From: Triglochin maritima
Lineage: Eukaryota > Streptophyta > Magnoliopsida > Alismatales > Juncaginaceae
Direction of reading: 5' to 3'
DNA length: 64,000 nt
NCBI GenBank assembly: GCA_963682175.1
Contig: OY821787.1
Location: forward strand, 21,926,501 to 21,990,500
Shown here: positions 11,871 through 22,643 of the stretch, piece by piece
How positions within the stretch are numbered: the first letter of the stretch is position 1
Layout of the letters: each line of letters begins with the position of its first letter
Position numbers and translations under genes: made by a program
Notes under the pieces: model-generated
Databases searched by the model: none
Told to the model about the DNA's origin: nothing
What the model saw: only the letters and a program-made list of their open reading frames with translations

Positions 11871-11941
11871 TGCATTGGTTATCTTTCATATTTTCTCTTT
11901 CTTTGTTTTGCTCGGTACTAGCAAAAGGTAAGTGTGGGGTA

Positions 11942-13468
11942 TTCGATTAGTAGGATATCAAACATTGCATTCATGCAATATATCATTTATTTTAGTCCAT
12001 ATTTATGCTACTTGAGTGCTTGTTTGATGTGTTTCTGGGTTTAGGCAATAAATTAGAGAAAGGAAGATAAAATGGCCTAACCCAAGAAGAATGGACTGAT
12101 TTGGAAGGTTTGCGGACCTATTTGAAATGCCCAAGGATTGGACTGTATACCTTGAGGGACCCAAGTGAAAACCCAGAGGGACCAAAGTGTAAAGAAATAT
12201 ATTGTGTCACAAAAGTTCATAACTTGAGGAGAAAATCAACAATTAAAATCAAATCGGTTGGAGACAATGAACCAGGGCTCCACCAACGTGCAAAACAACA
12301 ACCTTAACCGGTTGGCAATATTTGATGATATTTCGGCCTCTTTTTAGCCTAAATTTCCACGGCAGGTCGGATTGTTGGGTCAAAGAAATATGCAACATCC
12401 CGATCTACGTTACAACCGTCCGATTAGGCCCAGATCCTTCCAAACCCTATTATGGTCTATAAATAAACTTGTAATGCCTCCTTTCTTCTTCTTCCTACCT
12501 CTCCTCCTCAGGTTAGTTTCCTTTCTTGTTTAGAAGAGTAGGTTTTATTTCTTGTTTATTAGAGTAGGTTTGAGTTTATTGATTAGTAGTGTAGTGGAAG
12601 AGAAGAGGAGCAACTTTTGTAATCTTTATTTTCTTAATCGAGTTAAGTTTTTATGTTCTTCATGTTGTTATCTTTGATTTGATGCAATTTTTTTTCATTT
12701 GCTTTGGTTACTTTAGTTTCGTTTATTTGCTTATGGGTTGTTTTGCTTTTGTTGTTTTCTTGGTTCTGGATATGAGTAGAGAGTAGTCCATATCCATTGG
12801 GGGTAGGAGAAGAAGGTGATTTGATTATGTGATGTATTAACTGTGTATTTTAATCTAAAATGTTGAACCTCACATGAGTTCCATAACCATCAAATGAGAT
12901 TTCACTCTTTTCTTTGATGTGATAATGCTCTTAAGTGATGAGGTGAGGATAAGGATGGAGTGGATAAGGTGGAAACATGACAAGTGTTGCATGTGCTCAT
13001 GTTAGCCTCATCCTAATTAGTGTCTTGTATGTTTTAATGATTGTATTAATCTTATTTCTTGTGGAGACATAGTGGGGTTTGGTCATTATGCATTTCATGT
13101 TAGCCTTATCTCAATTATTGTCTTGTATGTTTTAATATAATATTTTATCTTATATCATGTGGAGACAAAGTTGGATTTGGTTTTTATGGATTTCATATAT
13201 TGCATGTTGTGATGAGCACCAATGAACAGACACATGTAAACATATTCTAATTTTCGCTTTCTTTCTCTACCCCCTAAGGGGTTTATTTTTATCGTTCATT
13301 TCTGATTTAGTATGCATTGTAGTCTAATTCCGATCTCATGTCTCTCTTTTACTTTCCCACTCAAGTATTGTGGACTCTGACTTGCACGCGCTCCTTGTGG
13401 ACACGACCCGTACTTTCCGTATCTTCACCGACGTCGTGCACTTGCTGTTATTATAACTCAATCAATCA
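11942..13468 (+). repeat. Gypsy family C LTR (C1 3' LTR)
   Basis: The polypurine tract AAGTGTGGGG sits at 11930-11939. The LTR begins TTCGATTAG (TG expected; the other copy has TGTGATTAG) and ends AACTCAATCAATCA at 13468. It aligns along its length with the inverted LTR 22644-24196, including ATGGACTGATTTGGAAGGTTT and the segment about TATTGTGTCACAA. A TATA box lies at 12458-12465 with an A-rich 3' processing region beyond. No primer-binding site follows, as expected for a 3' LTR. Confidence 0.8.
12458..12465 (+). promoter_or_regulatory. LTR TATA box (C1)
   Basis: TATAAATA in the same position relative to flanking sequence as in the other gypsy LTRs, about 515 bases into the LTR. Confidence 0.6.
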
Positions 13469-15856
13469 ATCTATCTCGATGAGGGACTATTCCATCCCGG
13501 CTTGGATCTTAACCTTATTGGACCCACCTAATTAGTACAGGTAGCACACGTAGCAGTTGCACTTGTATGTTGCAGTCATTCACAAACCATGCTTTATTCA
13601 ATATATTCACATTTAGCCAAAACAACACATTCAATATATGCAAGGAATCTATACTCAATATAGAACAATATATTCAATTTGATCCGAAAACAACATCCAA
13701 TATATTCGACGACAAAACTATACACTAGAGTTCGGTTACACCAAACTTGATTGTTCAAACCAAAGAAAATGATGGTCTAAAATGCGATACCGTGGTCCTG
13801 GAGACATTCTCGGAAAACAGTGGTTCCACCTGATTGGGATTGACATTGTGGGAAGGCTCAGACATGCCAACTGAGTGGTTATCATTCAAATGCTCAACCA
13901 GCTACACTATGCAAGTGCTACCGCAATTGATGCACATCTGTTTTTTAAACTACAAATTATTTCGTTTCCGCAGCCGCTTGCTAGATGAAAAGGGCTCAGG
14001 TTCAGGTGCACTGTCCTTATCGAGGGGTGGGGGTGGGGGAGGGTCACCATCTTTAATTTGTTGGACTACTGCTTCAACGACACACTCAACAACAACTTGT
14101 AAATTAGCCATTAAGGTTCTCTGCATGTCCATCATTCTCTAGTTGATGGTTGAGAACACAATAGCAATAGTCGCCACCACGTAAGCCTTCTGTAGTAGGT
14201 AGCAACATCAACGCCCGTCCGCCTTAAGACAAAAATCATCAAAAAGGATTATCAGAATAAAATTGGATGAAAAAGGTCACAGAAAACCCACCAACACGTG
14301 GGCACACTCGAAGAACACCCTATTAATGTTCCCTACCATGTCCCTTGTCGATGACTTGGCTAGAATTCTGCAAAAACAAGAGGGCACACACAGGGTGAGG
14401 GTCGTCATAGTTGGAAGGCCCGACTACGTTTACCATAGCTTTGATTCGGGCTTGATTGGGGGGCAGGGGGTTTCAAGAGTTGGAGTGAGTTGGCGAGTGA
14501 GGACTTGTTTTATAGTAGTTGGGGGGAGAGGAAGGTGATAAGTCTTATGGACATATGTGTACTTCGCGGGAAAATTGGGTCTTTTGGAAGATCGTGTTGG
14601 TCGAAGGTTAACTGTGTCATAGAAGTCTGCTACCTTCCGCAAATGTCCCACTCGGGACTCAAGTGTCCCGCTCGGGACTCAAACTCAACTGTCCCACTTC
14701 GTACTCAAGTGTCCCACATGATACGTAAAGTGTCCCGAGAGGACTCGTGACCCAACATGTTGCATTACTTTTTGAAGGGCAATGAATGTCCTTGAAAGGA
14801 AATTATTATGAAGACGAAGAGACTCGCGGGAACCATTTTCTTCCAGTTTGGTAATCCGTGCAGGACAGGTGAAGAGTCTCACATCTGGTAGATCATGGGA
14901 CCATGTTAGAAAGCTACAATAGTCTAGAAATAAGGGTGGACAATGTTATATTCTTACTCGCCGAGAACAATGATGTACTGGTCGAGCCGAGCGACCTTCT
15001 TATGGAGAACAACATATTAATGAGGAAGTTATATGTACTATTATTTGTGGTAGTCTTGCTTCTATTAGCGATAATTGTTAGGTGTTTGATGATGTATTAG
15101 ACAGTTTACGTTCTTGTTAAACTTGAAGAAATGGATTTCCTTTTTGGACACAAATAAAAAACACAAATTTGAATAATACAATTCGTAAGTGGCAGTGAAT
15201 GGACAGAAATCAGAACACAAATTTGAAGAATATTTTTTATCAGGCATATACAAGTGTACCAAAAAGAACGGGTCTCTCCCGAGTCAAGATGGGACTATCT
15301 CTCATTGGAACAGGATTGTCCTACTTTCATGGTTTGTCTTGTCCCACGTAGGGACATGGTTTTCTCAGGTTGGGACGAGATTGGCCCATCGAATGATCAT
15401 TCTGCTGGAACAAGACTTCATACAGGAATAATGGCTACACAGAAACAATGACTTCATACAAGAATAATAACTACAGTCCCCACCTAGGAAGGATATTCAC
15501 CACTAGTATGAAAATTGAACATAACAAACTATTAAACTATAGTATGAAATCAACATTTACAAACCATTAACATATCACTAAGCATTTTATAATTACAGGT
15601 TGTATAAGTTTAATATGAATACATAGTCCTTTATTAAATACATCGCCAATTTACCCCTGACCAAGTGTATATACTTTGTTTCCTTCTTTGTAGTGGATTG
15701 TTCACCCAACATAAGGCATATGATGCAGTGCAAGACATACACTGCAAAGTCATTGCTACCAGGTCTTTGGTGTTGGCATTTTCCTCTTTCGTATGTCATG
15801 TCCTAGTCCACATCAAGGGTGGATCTCCAATATTCTGCCATTATTTGGGCTGCAAC
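13469..15856. other. Unclassified region, no supported gene
   Basis: No recognised protein or repeat end. At 14636-14755 there is a short cluster of GTCCCACTCGGGACTC-type motifs, and looser ones at 15285-15385, as in the block at 48.4 and 53.1 kb. The minus frame at 13950-14135 is proline-rich (DPPPPPPLDKD). The plus frame at 14903-15100 is described separately. Both could be chance. Confidence 0.35.
14903..15100 (+). CDS. Possible small membrane-anchored ORF, unidentified
   Basis: A 65-codon frame from an ATG at 14903. The first 40 residues are hydrophilic with leucines and asparagines spaced like a short coiled coil. Residues 43-60 (LYVLLFVVVLLLLAII) form one clear hydrophobic segment near the C-terminus, as in tail-anchored proteins. 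I recognise no family. It lies in unclassified repeat-like DNA with no promoter or neighbour to support it, so it may be a chance frame or a terminal exon of a decayed gene. Confidence 0.2.
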   Translation: MLESYNSLEIRVDNVIFLLAENNDVLVEPSDLLMENNILMRKLYVLLFVVVLLLLAIIVRCLMMY

Positions 15857-16085
15857 TTTTTTTTGGCAAGGCGAAAAGGGTGGCTTAGCCTCGAAGTATA
15901 CTGCTGAAGTAAAGATTACATCCTACCAAAAAAAATTTAAAAGACGTGTGCGGGGCATACTACATGCATACCCGGCCTCTACCCTACTAATCATGTAAGT
16001 AGGACTTGATAAGGAACATAGTAGGTAAAGACAAAAGACGTTTCCTTCATATACAACGTGTCAATCAAGCAAAAAACACTAACTC

Positions 16086-16526
16086 CTAACTCCACATGAT
16101 CTGGAAATCATGCTCCTCCTCAGCATCCTTCGCAGGGTTCTTCACTCTGTCCCATAGGCAGCGATTGGTGTCTTTGATGGCAGCTACTATATCCTTTGGC
16201 AATACCTTTTCTCCCTCAAAGATTATGCGATTCTGTTCAAGCCAGCACTCGTGTATCATGGCATTGAAGGCCCAACGCCTTACCACTTTCCCAAGCCGGC
16301 TACCACGTGCATGTGCTAGTCGTATCGCTTCTCCTTCTAGCGAACGTGCATGCTGGTCACTGATTTTCAGTAAGTGTAAGAGGGCTACCCAAGCCTCCTT
16401 GATAAACATACACCCCCAGAAAAGGTGCTCCAAATCCTCCTCGTCCCTCTCACAAAGGCTACAAATCGGTTCGTGCTTTGCGCCGCGTTGATTCATAAGT
16501 TTCTTTGTGAGTAACCAACCCCTCAA
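16086..16526 (-). pseudogene. LINE-2 ORF2 C-terminus, zf-RVT domain
   Basis: A 146-codon frame reads RGWLLTKKLMNQRGA, then CSLC, an HLFWGC and HECWLEQNRIIF, ending at a stop shared in position with the ORF2 end of the family. The zinc-binding C-x2-C ... H-x3-C residues are all present, so this is the best-preserved zf-RVT of the three LINE copies. It continues further than LINE-1 (NPAKDAEEEHDF at the C-terminus) and marks the natural end of ORF2. Confidence 0.8.
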
Positions 16527-17012
16527 AGCCCGTTAGTGCGTGCTTTTGGATAGTATGATTGTGCCACACCATACCAGCCCACGCAACCTTCCTTCCTGGT
16601 GGCTTTAGCCATGTCCACACCTCTCTTATACCAAGCATGGTGCCCTTGCCAGCTATCCTCTTTGGTTGGTCGACACCTCCAAGGATTTGATTGTTTGCTA
16701 TCCTCGAATGAATTTCCTCCATCAATGTAGATCTTAGGGGGGGGGGGGGGGCAGCATCCACACTCCGTCTTTTATGAAGTTTGAGACTTTTATGTCCCAA
16801 GGCACTCCCAACTCATAATGTAATCGGTCCCCCCAACTTTCACATTGGAATGGCTGTCCACAACAAGGATATTGGAAGAAGCGGATGTCTTCACCATTGC
16901 CCACCTCATACCGGATATGTCGTCTCGCTATGTCTCGAACTCTAAGGAGCCCCTTCCAAGCCCAATAGGAGGTGGATGGGGGACGTGCTAGCCAGATTGA
17001 CTGGTTCCTCAA
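16459..17012 (-). pseudogene. LINE-2 ORF2 middle part with poly-G interruption
   Basis: Frames 17012-16734 (GEDIRFFQYPCCGQPF) and 16800-16459 (LRSTLMEEIHSRI, GGVDQPKRIAGKG) continue ORF2. They are separated by a run of 15 G on the plus strand (16737-16751), where LINE-1 encodes only LPPPRC. The homopolymer reads as proline codons on the minus strand and the frame changes across it. A second frame loss occurs at about 16530, ahead of the zf-RVT part. Confidence 0.7.
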
Positions 17013-17018
17013 GTATTT

Positions 17019-17375
17019 CTAGCGCACGAACTTGACCCAAAGTGATTGTTCGTCCGCCACCACAAGCCAGAATAGACGCAAAAGGCCCACATCATTCCAG
17101 TCTGATAGGCGTTTGAGACCAAGGCCACCTTCCTCCTTTGGTGTGCATATATCTCTCCATGCTACCCCAACCCACTTTCTTGGACTTCCCCAAATGAAGT
17201 GGCACATGAGACTCTCGATCTCTTGTAAGGTTTTCCGAGGAATGAGGAACGCGGAGGTCCAATAAACACTGAGGGACACAAGCACACTCCTTACAAGTTC
17301 CACCCTTCCAGCAATGGATAAGAAGTTTTGATGTCGTGTGCTTTGTCGTGCTTTGACCTTATTCACAAGTGTCAT
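17019..17375 (-). pseudogene. LINE-2 ORF2 fragment, RT-connection region
   Basis: A 118-codon frame reads NKVKAR, AGRVELVRSVLVSLSVYWTS, LMCHFIWG and KEEGGLGLKRLSDWNDVGLL, closely matching 8729-8400 of LINE-1. It keeps the 16 bases that LINE-1 has lost after AGR, so it shows the ancestral state. The frame ends at a stop (FVR*) that interrupts the path into KYLRNQSIWLARPP at 17012. It is a fragment that cannot act alone. Confidence 0.8.
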
Positions 17376-17385
17376 TCACAAGTGT

Positions 17386-17678
17386 CTACACCTTCTTCAT
17401 GTCCACTGATGAATTCAAATTTACCATTTTTCCAGTTAAATATGATGTTTAGTCGTCGCGATCACAAAATATGTATGAATGTAGTAGAAATATGTCTTTG
17501 ATTCATTTCATTTTGGGTAGGGACTCTCGTGGGACAAGTTGGTCATCACACGGGATGCAAGTGTCCCGTTATCAGCTAACATGTCCCCCTTCCTGGGATG
17601 CTTACTTGTTTAAATGGTCTAGATTACACGTACCATTACATTGTTGTAGACGTTCTCCATTTCTGCAGTGGAGTTATC
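17386..17678. other. Unclassified, with GTCCC-type motifs
   Basis: No gene. Motifs such as GGGACTCTCGTGGGAC and GGGATGCAAGTGTCCCG at 17520-17600 resemble the degenerate arrays at 19.6, 48.4 and 53.1 kb. Confidence 0.35.
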
Positions 17679-18941
17679 TGTAGGATCGTAATGGCCCTAA
17701 TCCTAATCACTTTTTAAGCTTAATTCCCTACTTGCTTAATCAAAGATCCCGCGGAATAAACAAACAAAAGAAAGCAATGAAAGAAAATTTGCAAACCACA
17801 GTAAGACCCGATGATTTTTATAGAGGTTTGGCCTCCCGCCTACTTCCTCTCTTGCAATGCTCCACTCGATCTCCCTCGAGCTTCATCTATGTCTTCACTA
17901 TCAATCTCGTTCTGGGCCGAGATTATGCCTTTACACTTCATGTCTTGCGAACACCCTCGCAAGCTTGGACCTTCCTCTCATAATCTGCGAGGAATGCTAC
18001 GGGCTTCCACTGAAACCTTCACAATCTTCTTGACAGCAAAAAACTTGAGTGATTCAAACACTCTCTAACTTGAGCACACTTGAGTATGATTGGAATTGAG
18101 ACTAAAGTGTGGAAGTTGAGGCTTTGAGTGTTTGGATTGTTCTCTCTAATGTAGAAGAAAAATAGGAGTAGGTGAGTTGTCTAAATAAGGTTGGGGAACC
18201 TCTATTTATAAGCTCTAAGGGAGTTATAACCGTTGGGATATAAGTGGTAAAAGATTGTGTAAGAAACATAAAACAGAAAGGCTCAGGTTACTGTTTGAGA
18301 TATGTTCGGTCGACCGAAATGGGTCTAACGGTCTACCGGAGGCTGTCAGGAAATGCGGTCCGGCAAAGTCCAGAAAAGTGCAGGAATGAAACGGTCGACC
18401 AAACAAGAGACGGTCGAACGAAAATAGCTATAACTAAAGTTCACTTAAGTTATCGGTCGAACTAAATGGTTGGTTTGGTCAACCAAAAACTACCATGCTC
18501 TATGGGGTTGTCGAAAGTTGTATTTGGGGTTTTGGATAAACCAACCGTTGTAGAATAAGACAAGTTTAAGGGTCATTTGACACGTGTAGAAGGTTGACCG
18601 AAAGAAACCTAGTGTGTGTTTGAGTGTGACTTCTATAATATGGTTGGTTTTGTGTGTGACTTCTATAAGAAACCTATTGTGTGTTTGAGTAGTTATTTAC
18701 TCGAGTATGCTCAAGTACACAAAGTTCCTAAGGCTCAAAATAAATACAAAATTACATGTCTTCAAAAGCTTCATTACATGTCTTGACTTGAATTCCTTTA
18801 TTCCTTGAGTCTTGATCACCTGTAGAAGTTAGCACAATACAATATATATGTCATGCGTAATGTGTGCTACTCTGTATTGATTATAATTAAGATTAGGTTG
18901 ATTAAATCTTCAAAACATAGATTATGGCAAAAAAATCAACA
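17679..18941 (-). mobile_element. Solo LTR (family D) with 5-bp TSD TTATC
   Basis: Read on the minus strand it begins TGTTGATTTTTTTGCC and ends TTACGATCCTACA, so it has TG...CA ends. The five bases on either side, 17674-17678 and 18942-18946, are both TTATC. There is no internal retrotransposon sequence, so this is a recombined solo LTR. It contains a CCGCGGGATC segment near the end and a series of GGTCGACCG-type motifs (18300-18600). A second, inverted, member lies at 55490-56922. The end sequence is of a type often seen in plant LTRs, but I cannot assign copia or gypsy without internal sequence. Confidence 0.85.
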
Positions 18942-19574
18942 TTATCAGCTTGGGTCAACTTGGATGTGGAGCGACCTTCTCCACGCGTCATCAGTGTGTT
19001 TTCGTCGATGTTTTCGTTAATGTCCTCTACTGGAGAAGTCCTATCCTTCTCCTCTTGTTGTTGATGCAGTTCCAGTACCACTTTTAGCGTTCTTAAATTT
19101 CAGCTCATGTTTGTCAACCTCGTCGTTCAAAGCTGCCTTCAAGTCAGCAAATTAACTAGTGGGCCCCCCATACTATTGTGATCACCCACCATTAGCCTCT
19201 GAGGTAGAATGTATTGTGGAGTGACGTGGATTGTTTAATCAGCCTTGTCCCAAGCTCGACTCATTCATCTTCCTCACGGTCGTCAATTGTCTCCGTATTT
19301 CCAATTGGTACCAACTCCTTTTCCTCTCTCAGCTCAACTTCCCTCATGGCTATTTTGACAAGGGTTATGTCCAACATTTCCATCACCTTCACCATCTTCC
19401 TTGTCCTAACGAAAGTGCTCTAGCGGTTTAACAATGGGACGCATGGCGGTATCCTAATATTTAGATTTATCTTCTCACAGAGCCATACCTGCATCAAAAT
19501 GTGTGATATCTCAATGAATATAATAGAAATCTGTGTTTGTTTCTTTTCCTTTTATTCATCAATTCAACCCATGT

Positions 19575-19850
19575 CTCTGCTTGCGACAAATGTGTTCCTC
19601 CCGGGATGGAAGTGTCCTACTTGAGACATAAGAGTCCCGCTCAGGAAGTAAGTGTCCTGCTTGGGAGGCAAATGACCAACTCGATATCGAAGAGCCCATC
19701 TCTAGACGGAAGTGTGCTGCTCAAGGCGAAATATCCCATTTTGGTCAGAAGCGTATCGCTTGAGACGCAACTGACCCTCTCGGGACGCATGCGTCCCAGG
19801 CAGGATGGTAGTGTCCCGCTCGAGATGCAAGAGTCCTACTCCGGATGAAA
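19575..19850. repeat. Degenerate GTCCCGCTCGGGACG array
   Basis: About a dozen imperfect units of roughly 19-21 bases around GTGTCCCGCTCGGGACGCAA. Each unit is partly palindromic (GTCCC ... GGGAC). The preceding 60 bases (TTTGTTTCTTTTCCTTTTATTC) match those before the arrays at 48.43 and 53.09 kb, so the three share ancestry. Confidence 0.6.
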
Positions 19851-20195
19851 GACTCTCCACCCATCGTTTCATAAGGCGATTTAAAAAGATTTAATTTGTT
19901 AGGGTTCTAATCGGGAGTATGGCCACACATTTGTCTATGTTACCCTCCCTTTTAGGGACCCTATAGGTGGTTTGTCTTTTCCTCAGAACTCCACTAGCCT
20001 TTTTCATGCCAGCACTTAAGTCTTCAAAAACTACCTTCGCTCAAGTGTAAGTTTTCATTCCCTGAATGTGTTTGATCTTAGGCATGTACCATGCATTCAC
20101 TCTATCTCAACGGTCGTAGAATAGGAACCTATGGAATAGTAGACAAAGCATTACCTTGACGAACTTTTTGTCATCTCCCATTTGCCTCGTAGTGT

Positions 20196-20444
20196 CTAAT
20201 TGTCGTCCAAATCTCTCGTTTTTAAGGACTTATCTTCTCGTTTGTAGGTCAACTTAGCAGTTCTGTTGGCCGACCTTCCGTATTGTGGCAGTCCAAGTAA
20301 CACGGCGACGTTGAAGGCCGTCAGACTAACCACTTTGTTGAGAAGTCTGAATCCTCCTTCTTTGTCGTCATATTCCACTATAATGAACTTGACGATGTCT
20401 GTGACATAGTAATCCTTGTCTTCTCCCTCTCGAAGCATGCCCAT
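20196..20444 (-). pseudogene. Possible plant mobile domain-type fragment
   Basis: The minus frame reads EYDDKEGGFRLLNKVVSLTAFNVAVLLGLPQYG. This resembles the F-x-x-x-x-x-x-V-x-L-T-x-x-D-V-x-x-L-L-G-L-P core of the plant mobile domain and DUF1985-type regions found in Mutator-like and Ulp1-bearing plant transposons. Only about 80 residues survive, with stops on both sides and no adjoining exons I can join. The assignment rests on the LLGLP core alone. Confidence 0.35.
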
Positions 20445-21379
20445 CTACACTTTGTGGGCTGGAAGAACTTCGATGTCTTTAAACAAGTAAATGTCAGTTC
20501 AGCGTGGGAAACTTTTGTCCATCTCCAGGACAAGTGTCTGACGACGGACAGTTAAGTCCCTATTTGGGATGCCTGATTCCCCTCACAGGGCTCACCTATA
20601 GAAAAATTGACCCACTCACCCGTTGTTTACCACTACTGCTTGTGACGGGCACGTTTGCTGCCATTTCTCTCGTGTTCGGAATTATGGTTTGTTTTTGGGT
20701 TAGGGATGATGATTTAGGATTTAACCTTTAGGATTTGCAATGTCCCGTCGAGTGACTGGATTTCCAGATTTCATGGCAAAGAATTACAATATATCAGTGT
20801 CATTCCATGTAATAACATCGACAACGGAGACCAACTACATAAGACAATTTATGGAAATTGGTGTTGAAGTTAATAATCTCGCCCCACCAGCTTTTGAATT
20901 TGTGTTTAAAAATCATTGTTTGGATGGAATGGAAGTTATAATTCTTCAATTGAATTTAATGTATTGGTGTAGCACGATTTGAATCAAACAGTCGCAGTAC
21001 TAAATCCCCTCGAACATAGCAGATTCGTTCCGAACTGAATCGTTGACTTGTCTCGTTGCAGGAGTGACTCATCACATCGCATGCCTGACTCATCCGATCA
21101 TGGTACCAACTCATCTCATCACAGGCCTGACTCGTCCCGAACTAAGACTAAATCATCCTGAATGGGGTCATCTCAACATTTCTTTGCATGATGTCCAAGT
21201 ATCAGGACCCTTTGCAACGCGAACGGGACACTTCCATAATTTTAAGGAAGATGATGCACAATGGAATCATACATTTGCTTTGGTACAACAAAATCATCTA
21301 CGTCGTATTTGACTACTTTATGTTATGCGAAAGGAAAGCAAGAACTATTTTTTGGAGGTCAAGATAGGCCCACAAGAGT

Positions 21380-22172
21380 GGGAGCACGGAAGGAAGTAGT
21401 TTCCACTAAGGAGGCGTAGGCATGGGTGGCACCAAGGATGGATGCCGTGGGATGGAGTGGGCTGGTTTGGCACAAGCACTATGTCCCAAAACATGCCATG
21501 GCTGCTTGGAGTGCGCTACGTGGTCGGTTGATGACTAAGAAGCTAATGCTGGACCGAGGAGCATGTCATGGGCTGACTTGTGCAATGTGCAATGATGGAG
21601 AGGAGGACATAGGACACTTGTTTTGGGCATGCCCATTCACCAAGGAGGTCTGAAAGCGAGTGCTACAAATTATGCACTTAGGAACCGGAAGTCGGTCCAC
21701 CTTTGTGGAGGACGCCACTCGCATACAACGAATGAAGGGTGGCCGAGTCCAAATTACAACTTTGAAGCTCGCCTTAAGCATGGGTTATTTATGAGTGTTG
21801 GCAAGAGCGAAATAGAAGGATGTTTGACCAAGAGCAAAAGCGAGTTCAAGATATTGTAAGCATGGTCAAAGACACGATATGGATCATGGGATCCAAGATG
21901 AAGGCACTCTCCGAGGACCCGATTGCGCTCGGGGCATTTGCTGAAGCATGGAGATAAGGAGATCGCGTAATTAGGCACAAAAATAGAGTCATAAGGATCT
22001 CTTGTAAATGAGACTTGGTCTCATGAACTTTATGGTGGTGATGTGTGGCTGGGCATGTACTTGGCATGATCCCGTGGTCTTCATTTTTTCTCATTTTTGG
22101 TAGGTTGTAAATCATAGTTTACATACTCAATGAAATTTCGAGGCTATGCCTCCCTTTTTCTTTGCAAAAAAA
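21380..22172 (+). mobile_element. 5'-truncated LINE copy (LINE-3)
   Basis: A plus-strand LINE 3' fragment of the same superfamily. The zf-RVT region is at 21426-21653. The 3' end carries GAGGCTATGCCTC (22140-22152) followed by CCCTTTTTC and an A-run (22166-22172). ACAAGAGT occurs at 21372-21379 and directly after the tail at 22173-22180, a likely 8-bp target-site duplication. Confidence 0.75.
21426..21957 (+). pseudogene. LINE-3 ORF2 C-terminus (zf-RVT), frameshifted
   Basis: The first frame (21426-21653) reads WHKHYVPKHAMAAWSALRGR, CAMC and HLFWACPF, a zf-RVT domain with all zinc ligands. It stops at 21651. The rest of the domain continues in other frames: MHLGTGSRSTFVEDATR, then a W-E-R-N-like stretch, ending near a TAA at 21957. 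It is a dead fragment, more diverged from LINE-1 and LINE-2 than those are from each other. Confidence 0.75.
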
Positions 22173-22180
22173 ACAAGAGT

Positions 22181-22643
22181 CATTTGATACTTCCTTTCCA
22201 AAATATTAACGATATAATTGCATACCTAAGCTCCACAAGTAGTTATGTTCACATTTATCATTATTATTACATATTTAGTATGAATCAATAAATGAACTAG
22301 ATGTGAAAATGATTAAAGTTATTTATGATCCTACTAGTTGTTGTGCACAATATTGATAGAAAATATCCATAGAATGATGTGATGTCCGGTTTACTAAGTT
22401 CTTCATGAAAGCGAGCTCCAATACTGGCAACCTCACCTAATGCAAGCAAGCTCCAATATTGGACAATGAGAATGAAGGTAATAAAGTATAAGTATCTCTA
22501 ACTAATTATATAATTTAAGTCCAGGTTAATTGAAATACATATTACCATATCTCTCATCTTATTTTCCTCCTTTTTCATCACATCCTCGCGTCTTTCTTGT
22601 TGGGAGTTATAGTACTTGGCTGCGTATTATGGGTAGTTAATAA
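22181..22643. other. AT-rich spacer, nothing recognised
   Basis: Between the LINE-3 TSD and the family C LTR. The phrase AGCTCCAATA-TGG appears twice (about 22411 and 22448). No coding frame or element end was seen. Confidence 0.4.

Larger units (their letters stand above)
7285..11879 (-). mobile_element. L1-type LINE, 5'-truncated, with 11-bp TSD (LINE-1)
   Basis: A 4.6-kb non-LTR retrotransposon reading right to left. It has the C-terminal part of ORF1, then ORF2 with endonuclease, reverse transcriptase and zf-RVT zinc-binding tail, and ends in an A-run (T/A stretch at 7285-7291 on this strand). The target-site duplication TATCTTTCATA is present at 7274-7284 and 11880-11890. The uninterrupted family C element at about 24255 serves as the empty site. 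The 5' end lies inside ORF1, so it inserted as a truncated copy. ORF2 is broken by a stop, frameshifts and a 16-base deletion. Its 3' end carries the hairpin GAGGCTAAGCCTC, also seen in the other two LINE copies. Confidence 0.9.
15857..17385 (-). mobile_element. 5'-truncated LINE copy (LINE-2)
   Basis: Same family as LINE-1, covering only the last part of ORF2 and the 3' end. An eight-base T-run at 15857-15864 is the poly-A tail in inverted view. The 3' hairpin region reads GTGGCTTAGCCTC at 15880-15892 on this strand. Homology stops near 17385, just ahead of the NKVKAR residues, so it is a short truncated insertion. I could not find a convincing target-site duplication. Confidence 0.85.
18942..21371. 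other. Unclassified region with repeat arrays
   Basis: Contains the GTCCC-type array (19575-19850), a possible plant-mobile-domain relic (20196-20444, minus) and another short array at 21040-21165 built on GACTCATC with ATGCCTGACTCATC. The plus frame at 20740-20982 matches nothing I know. 19366-19850 is a diverged copy of the block at 48.2-48.75 kb. Confidence 0.4.

Noticed and set aside
8751..11931. Plus-strand frames of 60-150 codons
   Set aside because: All lie opposite the LINE-1 ORFs and carry no motifs.
19537..19848. 103-codon plus frame with recurring SVLL/SVPL residues
   Set aside because: It is the GTCCC-type array read in one frame; the copies at 48.6 and 53.3 kb do not keep this frame open across the whole array.
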